Source of the DNA: Streptomyces sp. NRRL F-2580 | GTDB lineage: Bacteria > Actinomycetota > Actinomycetes > Streptomycetales > Streptomycetaceae | DNA: 21,081 bases | Assembly (NCBI RefSeq): GCF_000720115.1 | Contig: NZ_JOIR01000066.1 | Span: 1 to 21,081, forward strand | Direction of reading: 5' to 3' | Shown: positions 6,097 to 14,080 of the stretch, in pieces | Numbering within the stretch: position 1 is the first letter of the stretch | Layout: each line of letters opens with the position of its first letter | The notes under the pieces: model-generated | Databases searched by the model: none | Seen by the model: the letters and a program-made list of their open reading frames with translations, nothing else | Told to the model about the DNA's origin: nothing | Position numbers and translations under genes: made by a program

Positions 6097-7654
6097 GCTT
6101 CGTGTTCCTTGATCGACTCGGCACGTTTGACCGTCTTGCCGACGTTGTGGTGCCTGGCCCGGTACTTGTTCTTCGAGCCCGGAGGTCGTCCAGGGCCCGG
6201 GCGAGACGGTTTCGGTGCGGCTGCCGGGCGGGCCGCGGTCGCGCGGACGTTGCGAAACCCCCGCCTCACCCGAGCGGGGGTGAGGCGGCGGGGTTCGACT
6301 CGTCGCTCCCAGGGACGCCGGAGGTCCTCGGTGAGGGGGCGGGCGAGGCGGAGCTGGGTGTGGGCGGCGATGATCAGCCAGGTCCACAGGTCGGCGGTGT
6401 CCGCGCGGCGGACCTTCGGCGCGGTCCAGCCGAGCGTCTGCTTCATCAGCCGGAAGGTGTGCTCCAGGTCGAACCGTCGAAGGAACTACTGCCACCAGCG
6501 GTCCACATCGGCCGGCGTGGCTGCGGTGGCCGAGCACCACAACCAGACCGGCTTCGGATCACGGTCGCCCGGCAGGTGCTCGACCTTCAGCCGCACCAAC
6601 GTTGCGTGCAGGACGGGCAGTTCTTCTTCCGCGTGCTCCAGCCAGGGGCCACGGTGGGTGAGCCTGGGGTGCATTCGGTCCCAGGCCATCGTCTCGGCCT
6701 TGCCGTAGCGGGTGGTGTCCGTGGCGGTGGTGACGTCGGGCTCGTGCCAGGTGTCGGGCTTGGCGAAGGAGAGGATGCCGCCGTGCCGGCGGGGCCGCCC
6801 GCCCTTCGGTCCGGAGCGGGCGGGGCCCGGGTCGCGGAGCATGACGCGGTCCGAGCGCAGTCGTCCGAGCAGCACGACGGGCAGGTCCTTCAGGGCGTGG
6901 GAGAGGTAGGCGACGTCGTAGCCGGAGTCCATCACGATCAGGATCTCCGGGTCGCCCGGCTTCCAGTGACTGGCGCTGACCAGGCGCTTCACTACCTCGC
7001 GCAGCTGGGTGGCGGTAACGAGCGTGGCATCGTCCGCGGGCCCGAGGCGCACGGCGTCCAGGAGTTGGCACCAAGAGGTGCGGCCGGCCTCCAGTGCGGC
7101 GACGAAGGAGTACGGCCAGCCCGGGATCAGCTGGTCCGAGCTTCGGTCGCCACGTCCGTAGACGTGGCAGAACAGCCGGTCGTCGCTGGTGGGAGCATCG
7201 GGACGGAGCCAGTTGCTCACGTCCACGGCCAGTACGATCCGCCCGTCGGCCGCCTTCGGCAGCGGCAAGGCGGCCAGAGCGCGACGCAGACGCGTCGGTT
7301 CGACCCAGCCCCGGTCCAGCGCCGAGTACAAGGCACCGTGCCCACGCCGATGCTCGGCCGTCAGCGACAGCTCGACCAGGGTGTTCACCGGCCCATCCGC
7401 ACACAGCACTGAGTCGGTGAGCTCGAAGAGCACGTCCGCTCGGGCGTAGAGGCATTCGTAGAACTCGACCCGAAAGCGGGACAACACATCCAATGCCGCA
7501 CCTGCGGGCACATCGACGGGCAGACTCACAGGCAGCGGTCGTTCTCTCGCACTTCGTTACTCGACATCTCGAAGCGTGAAGAACGGCCGCGTCACACACG
7601 CCCAGATCCCGGGGATCTCAGCAGGTCGAGTGACCAGCGACGTTAAACGTCAAG
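6076..7654. mobile_element. 1.58-kb IS with 23-bp inverted repeats and CTCAG flanks
   Basis: Bases 6074-6096 and 7634-7656 are perfect inverted repeats over 23 positions (core CTTGACGTTTAACGTCGC). CTCAG occurs directly outside each end (6071-6075 and 7655-7659), which fits a 5-bp target duplication and sets the element at 6076-7654. It contains a single transposase gene on the minus strand that almost fills it. Perfect ends and a clean duplication suggest recent insertion, later than the 4421-6072 element whose end it abuts. Confidence 0.85.
6084..7529 (-). pseudogene. Transposase with in-frame amber stop (catalytic Glu cut off)
   Basis: The full frame is 482 codons from GTG at 7529, interrupted by TAG at 6488-6486 after residue 347 (DRWWQ), and continues in the same frame with FLRRFDLEHTFRLMKQTLGW to the end. 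Recognisable motifs are AVDVSNWLRPDA (first Asp), VMDSGYDVAYL (second Asp) and LEHTFRLMKQ (catalytic Glu). The C-terminal tail is basic (GPGRPPGSKNKYRARHHN). This is a DDE transposase of a family common in Streptomyces, which I believe is the one annotated NF041680. The stop separates the catalytic Glu from both Asp residues, so the short product should be inactive. A CAG TAG TTC context with no shift elsewhere points to a single point mutation. Confidence 0.88.
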
Positions 7655-7656
7655 CT
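7634..7656. repeat. Right terminal inverted repeat, 23 bp
   Basis: This is the reverse complement of 6074-6096 with no mismatch, followed by the right copy of CTCAG (7655-7659, overlapping the last two bases). Confidence 0.88.
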
Positions 7657-8028
7657 CAGGACTGCGGTGCGGAGTTGGAGTGCTGGGGCGTCCAAGCCCT
7701 GGTGAACGGCTCTTATCGCTGGGACACGGAGTCCAGGTGTCCAGCCTGTGGGTTTGCGGTGGCTTCGTGCGGTGGTGACCTGTCTGCCGAACTGCGGGGC
7801 CGACTGCTCGCCGAGCATGGACCAGCGCGTCTCCAGGTAGATCCATCGGCGAGGAACGCTGCGATCATGCGCGTTCTGCGGGAAGAACTTGGCATTGGTC
7901 TGGCTGACGTCAAGTCCGTGCTGAGCGAGGTCGTGGCGGGCGCGCACTCAGACACGATGCCCGAGATGGAATTCCTGGCCCGCAAGCTGCGGGCGTCTGG
8001 GATCGATGCCGTTGCTGCTCGGCCGTAG
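7657..8028 (+). pseudogene. 3' part of a small gene cut by IS insertion; L7/L12-like C-terminus
   Basis: From the IS edge the frame reads QDCGAELECWGVQALVNGSY and runs 123 residues to a stop at 8028. Two features stand out. A cysteine-containing N-terminal part includes SRCPACGFAVASCGG, a possible metal site. The C-terminal segment NAAIMRVLREELGIGLADVK through LARKLRASGIDAVAARP follows the pattern of the ribosomal protein L7/L12 C-terminal domain, which recurs in small actinobacterial proteins of unknown role. An apparently open frame begins earlier, at 7576, but its first 27 codons lie inside the IS. The true start is missing, possibly the stub at 4398-4420. Without its own start the gene is probably silent. 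Confidence 0.7.
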
Positions 8029-8142
8029 GGACCCTGACCTGGCTATTCAGCTGACTCTCCGGGGTTTGGTGCCCGTCTTGTGGCGGGCGGGCAGGCGGTA
8101 GGGCTGGCCGTTCCACGAGCGTTTCTGGCGCCTTGCCAGCCG

Positions 8143-8162
8143 TTCCCCGGAATGTCGGGGAA
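8143..8162 (+). terminator. Short GC hairpin, possible terminator
   Basis: TTCCCCG (8143-8149) and CGGGGAA (8156-8162) form a perfect 7-bp stem with a 6-nt loop, 115 nt after the stop at 8028 and before the gene at 8315. There is no T-tract, which is common for actinobacterial terminators. The rest of 8029-8314 shows no gene. Confidence 0.35.
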
Positions 8163-8314
8163 TTCCACGAAAGCCTCACCCGTTCGGCTTGATTCCTTGA
8201 CCGCCGGGCGAGGCATGAACGGGGCGCCTGCCACCGCCGAGTCTCCGCACCGCCCATCCTGGCCAACACCGGATACGTGTCCGGTAAGCCTCCCGCGTCC
8301 GAACGGAGTTTCCG

Positions 8315-11155
8315 TTGAGTTATCTTCAGTTCCCGCGCCTGCACTTCTCAGGAAGGTTCGTTTTCGACCCTTCCACCGTCAACAACGACCCAAGACACTT
8401 CAACAACGACACGTTCCAACCTCGTTTTCACAGACGCAGTCGGTCCGCGAAGGACGGCTGGTGGAATCCACGGGGAAGCGCCTCGTTCCGCCTGCGCGGC
8501 TGCAGGGTGACCAGCGTCGTGGGGGCGGATGGCCGCCTGGTGACGTCCGGTGCGATCGAGCCCGTCGTTGGCGGCTCCCTGATGGACGACGGCGATCGCG
8601 TCAGCGCAAAGATCCAGGATCTGGACCCAGTGCAGCAGGGCGTCTCCCAGATCTGGGGCCTGGGGCTTCGGCTGTTCGACAGCGGGCAGCGGCAGGTGCT
8701 GTACGGGGACTTCCGCCACGCCTCGTTCGTCGACCTGTGGGCGCGCTGCCCCCAGGCCACAGGCCTGGACAGGTACTCCGCCGCCTACCAGTCCGTCATC
8801 AGGCTCAGCCCTGACCAGACGGACACGGGGTCGTCGCCGTTCCTGAAGGAACTGGTGGAGAGCACGGCCGATGACGAGTTGTCCATCAAGTTCATGCTCG
8901 ACGGCTACGAAGCCGACTGGGACTCGCCGCGGTTCGGCACGGGCCGTATCGTGGGCTCCATCGGGCCGACCGCGTCCGGAGAGCCCCGGCACTTCACCGC
9001 GGCGCGCCGACTGCGCAGCCCAGCCGAGGGCGGACCCCTTATGGACGCGCCGTGCCGCATCGACGGGCAGGACCGGCTGCACATCGATCTGGGCAACAGC
9101 GTCCCCACCAGTACCCCCGGCGGCCCTCCCCTCGACAGCATCGGCCTCCTTCAGGTGGTGGCCCTGCCGAAGGGCGGCGGCGAGCCGGATGTGCTGGCTC
9201 AACTCGGCCCCCTCGACGACAGGTTCCTCACCGAGCGCGGGGGCATCGCCACCATCCAACTCGGGCAGGGCAAGGCGACGTTCTCGGACCGTCGGCTCGC
9301 CCTGAGGACTCTCGACGGCACCGTGCTGCTGGAGGAGAACAGCGACGCCAGTTTCGCCCGCGCCGACGACGTCGTCTTCCGTGTCTACCCGCCGGTGCAG
9401 GCGGGGGAGGGCCCGGCCACCACCGTCCACGCCACCCGGTTCGGTGAGCCGGCCGCCAACGTCAAGATCGTTTTCGGCAACGCCGCCATGGAAGACGCCA
9501 AACGGCATTCCGACGACAACTCGCTGGTCGCACCGCCGATCCCGATGGGCGAGCGAGGCGGGCTCCAGCCGATCCAGTCCGTAACCACCGATCAGCGAGG
9601 GCAGGCCACGGTCCGACTGGCGGCGACCGACCCGGGCAACCCGCGCGGTTATATCGACGGACAGGTCTACAACGTCGATTACGGCCCGGAGTACTCGAGC
9701 GGCAGCGGGACCGTGATGCTCAAGGAAGACCAGCTCAACGTGCTGGTCTGGGACGAGTACAAGGAGCCGGCCGACACCGCCTGGATCCCCGACGTCAAGC
9801 CGATCCTCCAGCAGTACGCCAACCTGTACCCGGTGATGCGGGACGTACTCGACCTGGCGAACTACCACGACGTCGTCAAGTACAAGCACCGCCTGCAGCA
9901 CGTCCTCACCGAGCCCATGGATTCACCGAGCCACATGCCGGTCACCCGCGACCTGTCGCCGGGCAAGCGGGACGCGATCGTGAGGTGGCTGCGCCAGGAG
10001 CGGCCCCCCTTCCTGGCGCTCCGGAACGTCGATGACCTGCGCCACGCACTCCAGCTCGCCCTCGAACTTGAGCACTCCACCATTCCGCCGTACCTGTACG
10101 CGCTGTTCTCCCTCAAGCCCGGCAGTAACCGCGAGGTGGCCGAGATCATCCGGGGCGTGGTGATGCAGGAGATGCTGCACATGACCCTGGTAGCCAACAT
10201 CCTGACCGCGTTGGGCGGGAAGCCCCGGATCGGTCGACCGGGATTCGTGCCGACCTACCCGAACCACTTGCCCGCCGGCGTACTCCCCGACCTCGTCGTC
10301 TCGCTGCGCCGGTGTTCGATCCAGCAGATCCGCGACGTGTTCATGGGGATCGAGAAGCCCGAGCGACCTCTCACCAAGGCGAGGACGCGCTATCCAGAGC
10401 CAGTCGTCCCCGAGCGGATCGAGCTCAACGAGCTGGGCGAGGTCACGTCCTACCACTACGAGTCGCCCCAGAACAACACTGTCAAGATGGCTCAGGCCAT
10501 TTCGGCGGAGGATCTGGACACCCATCTGTTCTCCCCACTGAGGACCTTCTTCCAGGAGGCGGAGTTCGAGGAGTTCACCATTGGGTGGCTCTACACACAG
10601 GTGGCCAGAAAGATCAGCGAGATGGGGGACGGCATCTTCACAGGAAGGGACAGGCCCCAGGTGCTGAACTGGCCCGGCGAGGCGCCGGGGAACCTCCACA
10701 GGGTGTACGACGTTGCCACCGCCCACTCCGCGATCTACGAGATCATCCATCAGGGCGAAGGCACCATCGGCAACCCCGAGTATCAGGGGCAGCCCTCCCA
10801 CTACTACCGGTTCCAGCAGGTCGTCAGAGGCAGACGCCTGATCCAGAAGGACGGCGCATGGGTGTTCGAGGGCGAGGAGATCCCCTTCGACCCGGACGGC
10901 GTGTACTCGGTGATGGACGACCCCGATACGTCCGCGATTCCGCAGGACTCCCCCGGCCGGCTCGCGTCCGAGCTGAGCGACCGGACGTACGGTGATCTCC
11001 TCGGGGCCCTGGACCGGGTCTTCAACGGGCACCCTGAGCACCTACAGGAGGCAGTCTCGCTGATGTACTCCGTCGAGGTCCGCGCCAAGGAGCTGTTCCA
11101 ACACCCGTCCGCTCCCGGCGCCGATACCGTCCTGGGGCCGAGCTTCCAGGTCTGA
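8315..11155 (+). CDS. VioB-like protein with ferritin-like (iminophenyl-pyruvate dimer synthase) domain
   Basis: The 946-residue product begins MSYLQFPRLHFSGRFVFDPS, closely like the start of VioB (MSILDFPRIHF-type), the violacein enzyme that couples two indole-3-pyruvate imine units. Residues 1 to about 530 form the beta-rich N-terminal part. From about 575 comes a ferritin-like domain with candidate metal ligands E584/E586 (LELEHSTIPPYLYALF), E619 and H622 (QEMLHMTLVANIL), E750/E753 (QEAEFEEFTIG) and E809/H812. The family hallmark QGEG (813-816) is followed by SHYYRFQQ. It is shorter than VioB and lacks VioA-, RebO- or RebD-type partners nearby, so the substrate is unknown and chromopyrrolate-type chemistry is only a possibility. 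The start is TTG at 8315, supported by ACGGAG 6 nt upstream. It appears to be monocistronic, facing the ebo-like operon. Confidence 0.9.
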   Translation: MSYLQFPRLHFSGRFVFDPSTVNNDPRHFNNDTFQPRFHRRSRSAKDGWWNPRGSASFRLRGCRVTSVVGADGRLVTSGAIEPVVGGSLMDDGDRVSAKIQDLDPVQQGVSQIWGLGLRLFDSGQRQVLYGDFRHASFVDLWARCPQATGLDRYSAAYQSVIRLSPDQTDTGSSPFLKELVESTADDELSIKFMLDGYEADWDSPRFGTGRIVGSIGPTASGEPRHFTAARRLRSPAEGGPLMDAPCRIDGQDRLHIDLGNSVPTSTPGGPPLDSIGLLQVVALPKGGGEPDVLAQLGPLDDRFLTERGGIATIQLGQGKATFSDRRLALRTLDGTVLLEENSDASFARADDVVFRVYPPVQAGEGPATTVHATRFGEPAANVKIVFGNAAMEDAKRHSDDNSLVAPPIPMGERGGLQPIQSVTTDQRGQATVRLAATDPGNPRGYIDGQVYNVDYGPEYSSGSGTVMLKEDQLNVLVWDEYKEPADTAWIPDVKPILQQYANLYPVMRDVLDLANYHDVVKYKHRLQHVLTEPMDSPSHMPVTRDLSPGKRDAIVRWLRQERPPFLALRNVDDLRHALQLALELEHSTIPPYLYALFSLKPGSNREVAEIIRGVVMQEMLHMTLVANILTALGGKPRIGRPGFVPTYPNHLPAGVLPDLVVSLRRCSIQQIRDVFMGIEKPERPLTKARTRYPEPVVPERIELNELGEVTSYHYESPQNNTVKMAQAISAEDLDTHLFSPLRTFFQEAEFEEFTIGWLYTQVARKISEMGDGIFTGRDRPQVLNWPGEAPGNLHRVYDVATAHSAIYEIIHQGEGTIGNPEYQGQPSHYYRFQQVVRGRRLIQKDGAWVFEGEEIPFDPDGVYSVMDDPDTSAIPQDSPGRLASELSDRTYGDLLGALDRVFNGHPEHLQEAVSLMYSVEVRAKELFQHPSAPGADTVLGPSFQV

Positions 11156-11210
11156 CGCGGCGCCAGGCGGCCACCACCTCCACGACCGCCACTCGCGCAT
11201 GTGGGTCCAT

Positions 11211-11240
11211 GGCCTGGCCGGAGCATTGCCCGGCCAGGCC
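11211..11240. terminator. Strong hairpin between convergent genes (likely bidirectional terminator)
   Basis: GGCCTGGCCGG (11211-11221) pairs perfectly with CCGGCCAGGCC (11230-11240) around an 8-nt loop, 56 nt after the stop of the VioB-like gene and about 280 nt beyond the end of the convergent operon. The 11-bp, almost all-GC stem lacks a T-run but is typical of streptomycete terminators. Confidence 0.6.
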
Positions 11241-11519
11241 CGGACTCCTGGTGCGGCGTCCGGGGCCGCAGGCCAGAGCCCCTCCGGCGCCACCGCCGAC
11301 AGCAGCGGCGCAAACCACCGGCACCGATCGGATACCGCGGTCAGCAGGAGAACGGCGAGGCCGACCACGATGCAACGAGCAGCGGCATGCGCCGGGCCCG
11401 CTGTGGGCAGTGCGTCGTCGCGCAGGCCGGAGACGAATCCTCACGTGTCTTTGTCCTGGGGCGAGGAAACCCGCAGGCCCGCTGTCCCGGCAACGGGCTC
11501 CCGGTGGGCCGGGTATGCG
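11241..11519. other. Spacer between convergent genes
   Basis: Open frames here have no plausible start context or motif, and I see no gene. Confidence 0.4.
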
Positions 11520-12908
11520 CTACCCGAGGCCCGCTAGCCGCAGGAGCAGCGGCTTCACATCGGTGGCCTCGACCCGACCGCAGACGGCACCGGAAGCCGA
11601 GCACACGATGACCGGCCCGTCATCAGGGTCCTCAGGCAGGCGGCCGTGGCTGCCGCGGACGGGCGACGGGTCGAGGGGTACGACTGCCATGTGGTAGCGC
11701 ATGCCGAGTTTTTTGCGGGCGAGCGCCCACATCGCCCTGGCTCTCACCCAGGGATCGAGGGGGTCTAAGAACAGCTCGGCGGGGTCGTAGCCGGGCTTGC
11801 GGTGGATCTCTACCGTCCGGGCGAAGTCCGGGGCGGCCGCGTCGTCCAGCCAGTAGTAATACGTGAACCAGGCGCCGGGCTCGGCCACGGCGACCAGGTC
11901 ACCCGAGCGCGGGTGGTCCAGGCCGTGGTCCTTCTTGCCCCGGTCGTCGAGGAGTCGTTCCACGCCGTCGAGGGCCAGGAGCGCCCCGCGGGCAGCCTCC
12001 AAGTCCTCCGGACGGCGCACGTAGACGTGCGCTACCTGGTGGTCGGCCACCGCAAAGGCGCGTGAGGCCGCAGGGTCGAGATACTCCATGCCCTCCTGGG
12101 TATGCACCTCGAGCAGTCCGGCGCGGCGCAGGGCCCGGTTGATGTCGACCGGGCGGCTCACAGGGGTGATGCCGTACTCGGACAGGACGACGACGGTGCG
12201 GCCCTCGGCCTCGGCGTCGTCAACGAGCGGGGTGATCACGGAGTCGAGTTCGGCGGCGGCCCGCTGGGAGCGCGAGTCGTCGGGGCCATACCGTTGCAGG
12301 TCATAGTCGAGGTGCGGCAGGTAGGACAGAACGAGGTCCGGAGCGCTGCAGCGCATGATGTGGCGGGTGGCCTCGGCGATCCAGCGGCTTGATTCGATGC
12401 CCGCGCCCGGTCCCCAGAAGCGGAACAAGGGGAAGGTGCCGAGCGCCCGGGTGAGCTCGTCGTGGAGCCGGGGCGGGCGGGTGTAGCAGTCGGGCTCCTT
12501 GCGGCCGTCGGCGCGGTAGACGGGGCGGGGGGTGACGGTGATGTCGGTCTCTGCGCCCATCGCGTACCACCAGCAGACGTTGGCGACGGTGTAGCCGGGG
12601 TAGGCGCGCCGGGCCGCGTCCCACAGTTTGTCGCCGCGGACCAGTCTGTTGTGCTGACGCCACAGGAGCACCTCGCCGAGTTCGCGGAAGTACCAGCCGT
12701 TGCCCACGGCGCCGTGTTCCGCTGGGAGCGTGCCGGTGAGGAAGGTGGACTGTGCCGCACAGGTCACGGCGGGCAGCACCGTCCCCAGGTGCGCCCATGA
12801 ACCGCACCGGGCCAGCGTGGCGAGGCGGGGCATGCAGTCGAGTAGGCGCGGGGTCAGGGCCGCGACGTCGAGGACGAGGAGGGGCCGTGGCGGGCGGTGA
12901 CCTGTCAT
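11520..12908 (-). CDS. Type I phosphodiesterase / nucleotide pyrophosphatase family protein (EboF-like)
   Basis: This 462-residue protein is of the alkaline-phosphatase superfamily, which hydrolyses phosphodiester or pyrophosphate bonds with two metals. Visible candidates are D14 (LVLDVAAL), the likely nucleophile T49 (PAVTCAAQSTFLTG), the YLPHLDYDLQRYG segment near the middle, SEYGITPV where the common family motif is SDHG, and ADHQVAHVYV. The Glu-Tyr in place of Asp-His looks like a subfamily trait and not damage, because surrounding motifs are intact. No signal peptide is evident. The ATG at 12908 overlaps the stop of eboE by 4 nt (ATGA), which is why the much longer upstream-extended frame is rejected. 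It is last in the seven-gene operon. In ebo clusters this family is usually called EboF; that assignment rests on memory of the cluster. Confidence 0.88.
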   Translation of the reverse strand: MTGHRPPRPLLVLDVAALTPRLLDCMPRLATLARCGSWAHLGTVLPAVTCAAQSTFLTGTLPAEHGAVGNGWYFRELGEVLLWRQHNRLVRGDKLWDAARRAYPGYTVANVCWWYAMGAETDITVTPRPVYRADGRKEPDCYTRPPRLHDELTRALGTFPLFRFWGPGAGIESSRWIAEATRHIMRCSAPDLVLSYLPHLDYDLQRYGPDDSRSQRAAAELDSVITPLVDDAEAEGRTVVVLSEYGITPVSRPVDINRALRRAGLLEVHTQEGMEYLDPAASRAFAVADHQVAHVYVRRPEDLEAARGALLALDGVERLLDDRGKKDHGLDHPRSGDLVAVAEPGAWFTYYYWLDDAAAPDFARTVEIHRKPGYDPAELFLDPLDPWVRARAMWALARKKLGMRYHMAVVPLDPSPVRGSHGRLPEDPDDGPVIVCSASGAVCGRVEATDVKPLLLRLAGLG

Positions 12909-14074
12909 GGCAGCTCCTTGAGGCCCAGGTCGACAAGGAGGTCGCGGGCGAAGGCCAGTTCGGCGGCGATGCCGTCGGCGAGCTGGCTGGGGCCGTCGGG
13001 GCGCAGCTCCGAGGGGAGGACCTGCCAGGTGTAGGTCTCGACCTCGAGGTGGCGGCTCAGCGGCGCCGGGCCGCCGATGAGATGTTCCAGGGTGTCCCGG
13101 AGCACGTCGGTGGTGGAGGTCAGCGGAGGGGAGGGCGGCGCGTGCAGGGGAACATGGAAGTGCGCGCGCCACGGCGAATCGTCCGGCAGGACGCCGCCGA
13201 CTAGCGCCTCCGCGAGATCATCGGTGCCGAGCAGCCCGGCGGCGGTCCGGGTGCGGGTCTGGTGTAGGAAGCGGGGCTCGGCGAATGCCGCGAGGGCCTC
13301 GCGTACTTCGGGCAGACAGGGGTGCTCGGCGTGCAGCGCGGCGGAGAGCTGGACCTTGGGCACGGGGATCCGGGCGGCCTGGAGAGCGTTGAGCGCGGTG
13401 CGCGGGTCCTCGAAGCAGGTGGCGAGGTGGCATGTGTCCAGGCAGACACCGATGCGGTCGCCGGGGACGGTGGTGAGCTGTGCGATGGCTTCGGCAGTGG
13501 TCTCGATCACGCAGCCGGGCTCCGGCTCCAGGCCCACCCGGACGCGGCGGCCGGTCTCCGCCTCGAGGGTGGCGAGCCGTTCCGCGAGCGTGGCCAGGGC
13601 GGCACGGGCGGCACGCGCCCGGGCCGCGTCGAAAGGGGTGCGCCAGGCGACGGGGAGAGTCGAGACGGTGCCCTCTGCGACGTCGTCCGGCAACAGTGTG
13701 GTGAGGAGCCTGGCCAGGTCGACGGTGTGGGCCAGACGCCTGGGGTCGGTCCAGTCGGGCCGGTAGACGCGGTACTTGACCTCGGCGGCGCCGAATCCTT
13801 CATAGGGGAAGCCGTTGAGGGTGACGACCTCGAGGCCGCGCCGGTCGAGTTCGGAGCGCAGTCGGCGCAGGGCGGCGGGGTCCGCGGTCAGGGTGCGGAC
13901 TGCGTCGCTGGAGAGCCACAGGCCGATGCCGAGCCGGTCCCGCCTGAGCAGCCGTCGCACCGGCTCGCAGTGGTCGCGGAGTTGGGCTAGCACCCCGTCG
14001 AGGGTCTCGGCCGGGTGGACGTTCGTGCAGTAAGCGAGGTGGACGACGTCGCCGTTGGGGTGGCGGAAGCGCAC
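12905..14074 (-). CDS. eboE: Metabolite traffic protein EboE (TIM-barrel, xylose-isomerase-like)
   Basis: The 389-residue protein opens with HPNGDVVHLAYCTNVHPAET and has GIGLWLSSDAV soon after, the signature N-terminus of EboE proteins. The middle holds LEPEPGCVIETTAEA and CLDTCHLATCFED, the Glu and Asp/His strands of the xylose isomerase-like TIM-barrel superfamily, so metal binding is likely. EboE belongs to the ebo cluster, which in scytonemin-producing cyanobacteria is needed to bring a precursor to the periplasm. The exact reaction is not established. The start is GTG at 14074, 6 nt after the stop of the TatD-like gene, with GAGGAG about 10 nt upstream overlapping that gene's last codons. 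The stop overlaps the next start by 4 nt. Confidence 0.88.
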   Translation of the reverse strand: MRFRHPNGDVVHLAYCTNVHPAETLDGVLAQLRDHCEPVRRLLRRDRLGIGLWLSSDAVRTLTADPAALRRLRSELDRRGLEVVTLNGFPYEGFGAAEVKYRVYRPDWTDPRRLAHTVDLARLLTTLLPDDVAEGTVSTLPVAWRTPFDAARARAARAALATLAERLATLEAETGRRVRVGLEPEPGCVIETTAEAIAQLTTVPGDRIGVCLDTCHLATCFEDPRTALNALQAARIPVPKVQLSAALHAEHPCLPEVREALAAFAEPRFLHQTRTRTAAGLLGTDDLAEALVGGVLPDDSPWRAHFHVPLHAPPSPPLTSTTDVLRDTLEHLIGGPAPLSRHLEVETYTWQVLPSELRPDGPSQLADGIAAELAFARDLLVDLGLKELP

Positions 14075-14080
14075 GGGGGC

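Noticed and set aside
6102..7412. 436-residue plus-strand frame across the IS at 6076-7654
   Set aside because: It is a shadow of the minus-strand transposase.
7576..7656. Apparent start at 7576 for the L7/L12-like protein
   Set aside because: The first 27 codons lie inside the IS end and its terminal repeat, so they are not native to the gene.
8348..9901. 517-residue open frame on the minus strand opposite the VioB-like gene
   Set aside because: It is antisense to a well-supported gene, rich in repeated Val, Gly and Asp, and has no family signature.
12909..13172. N-terminal extension of the phosphodiesterase frame
   Set aside because: The extension is Arg/Pro/Ala-rich and lies inside eboE. 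The ATG at 12908 gives the usual 4-nt overlap and the conserved N-terminus.
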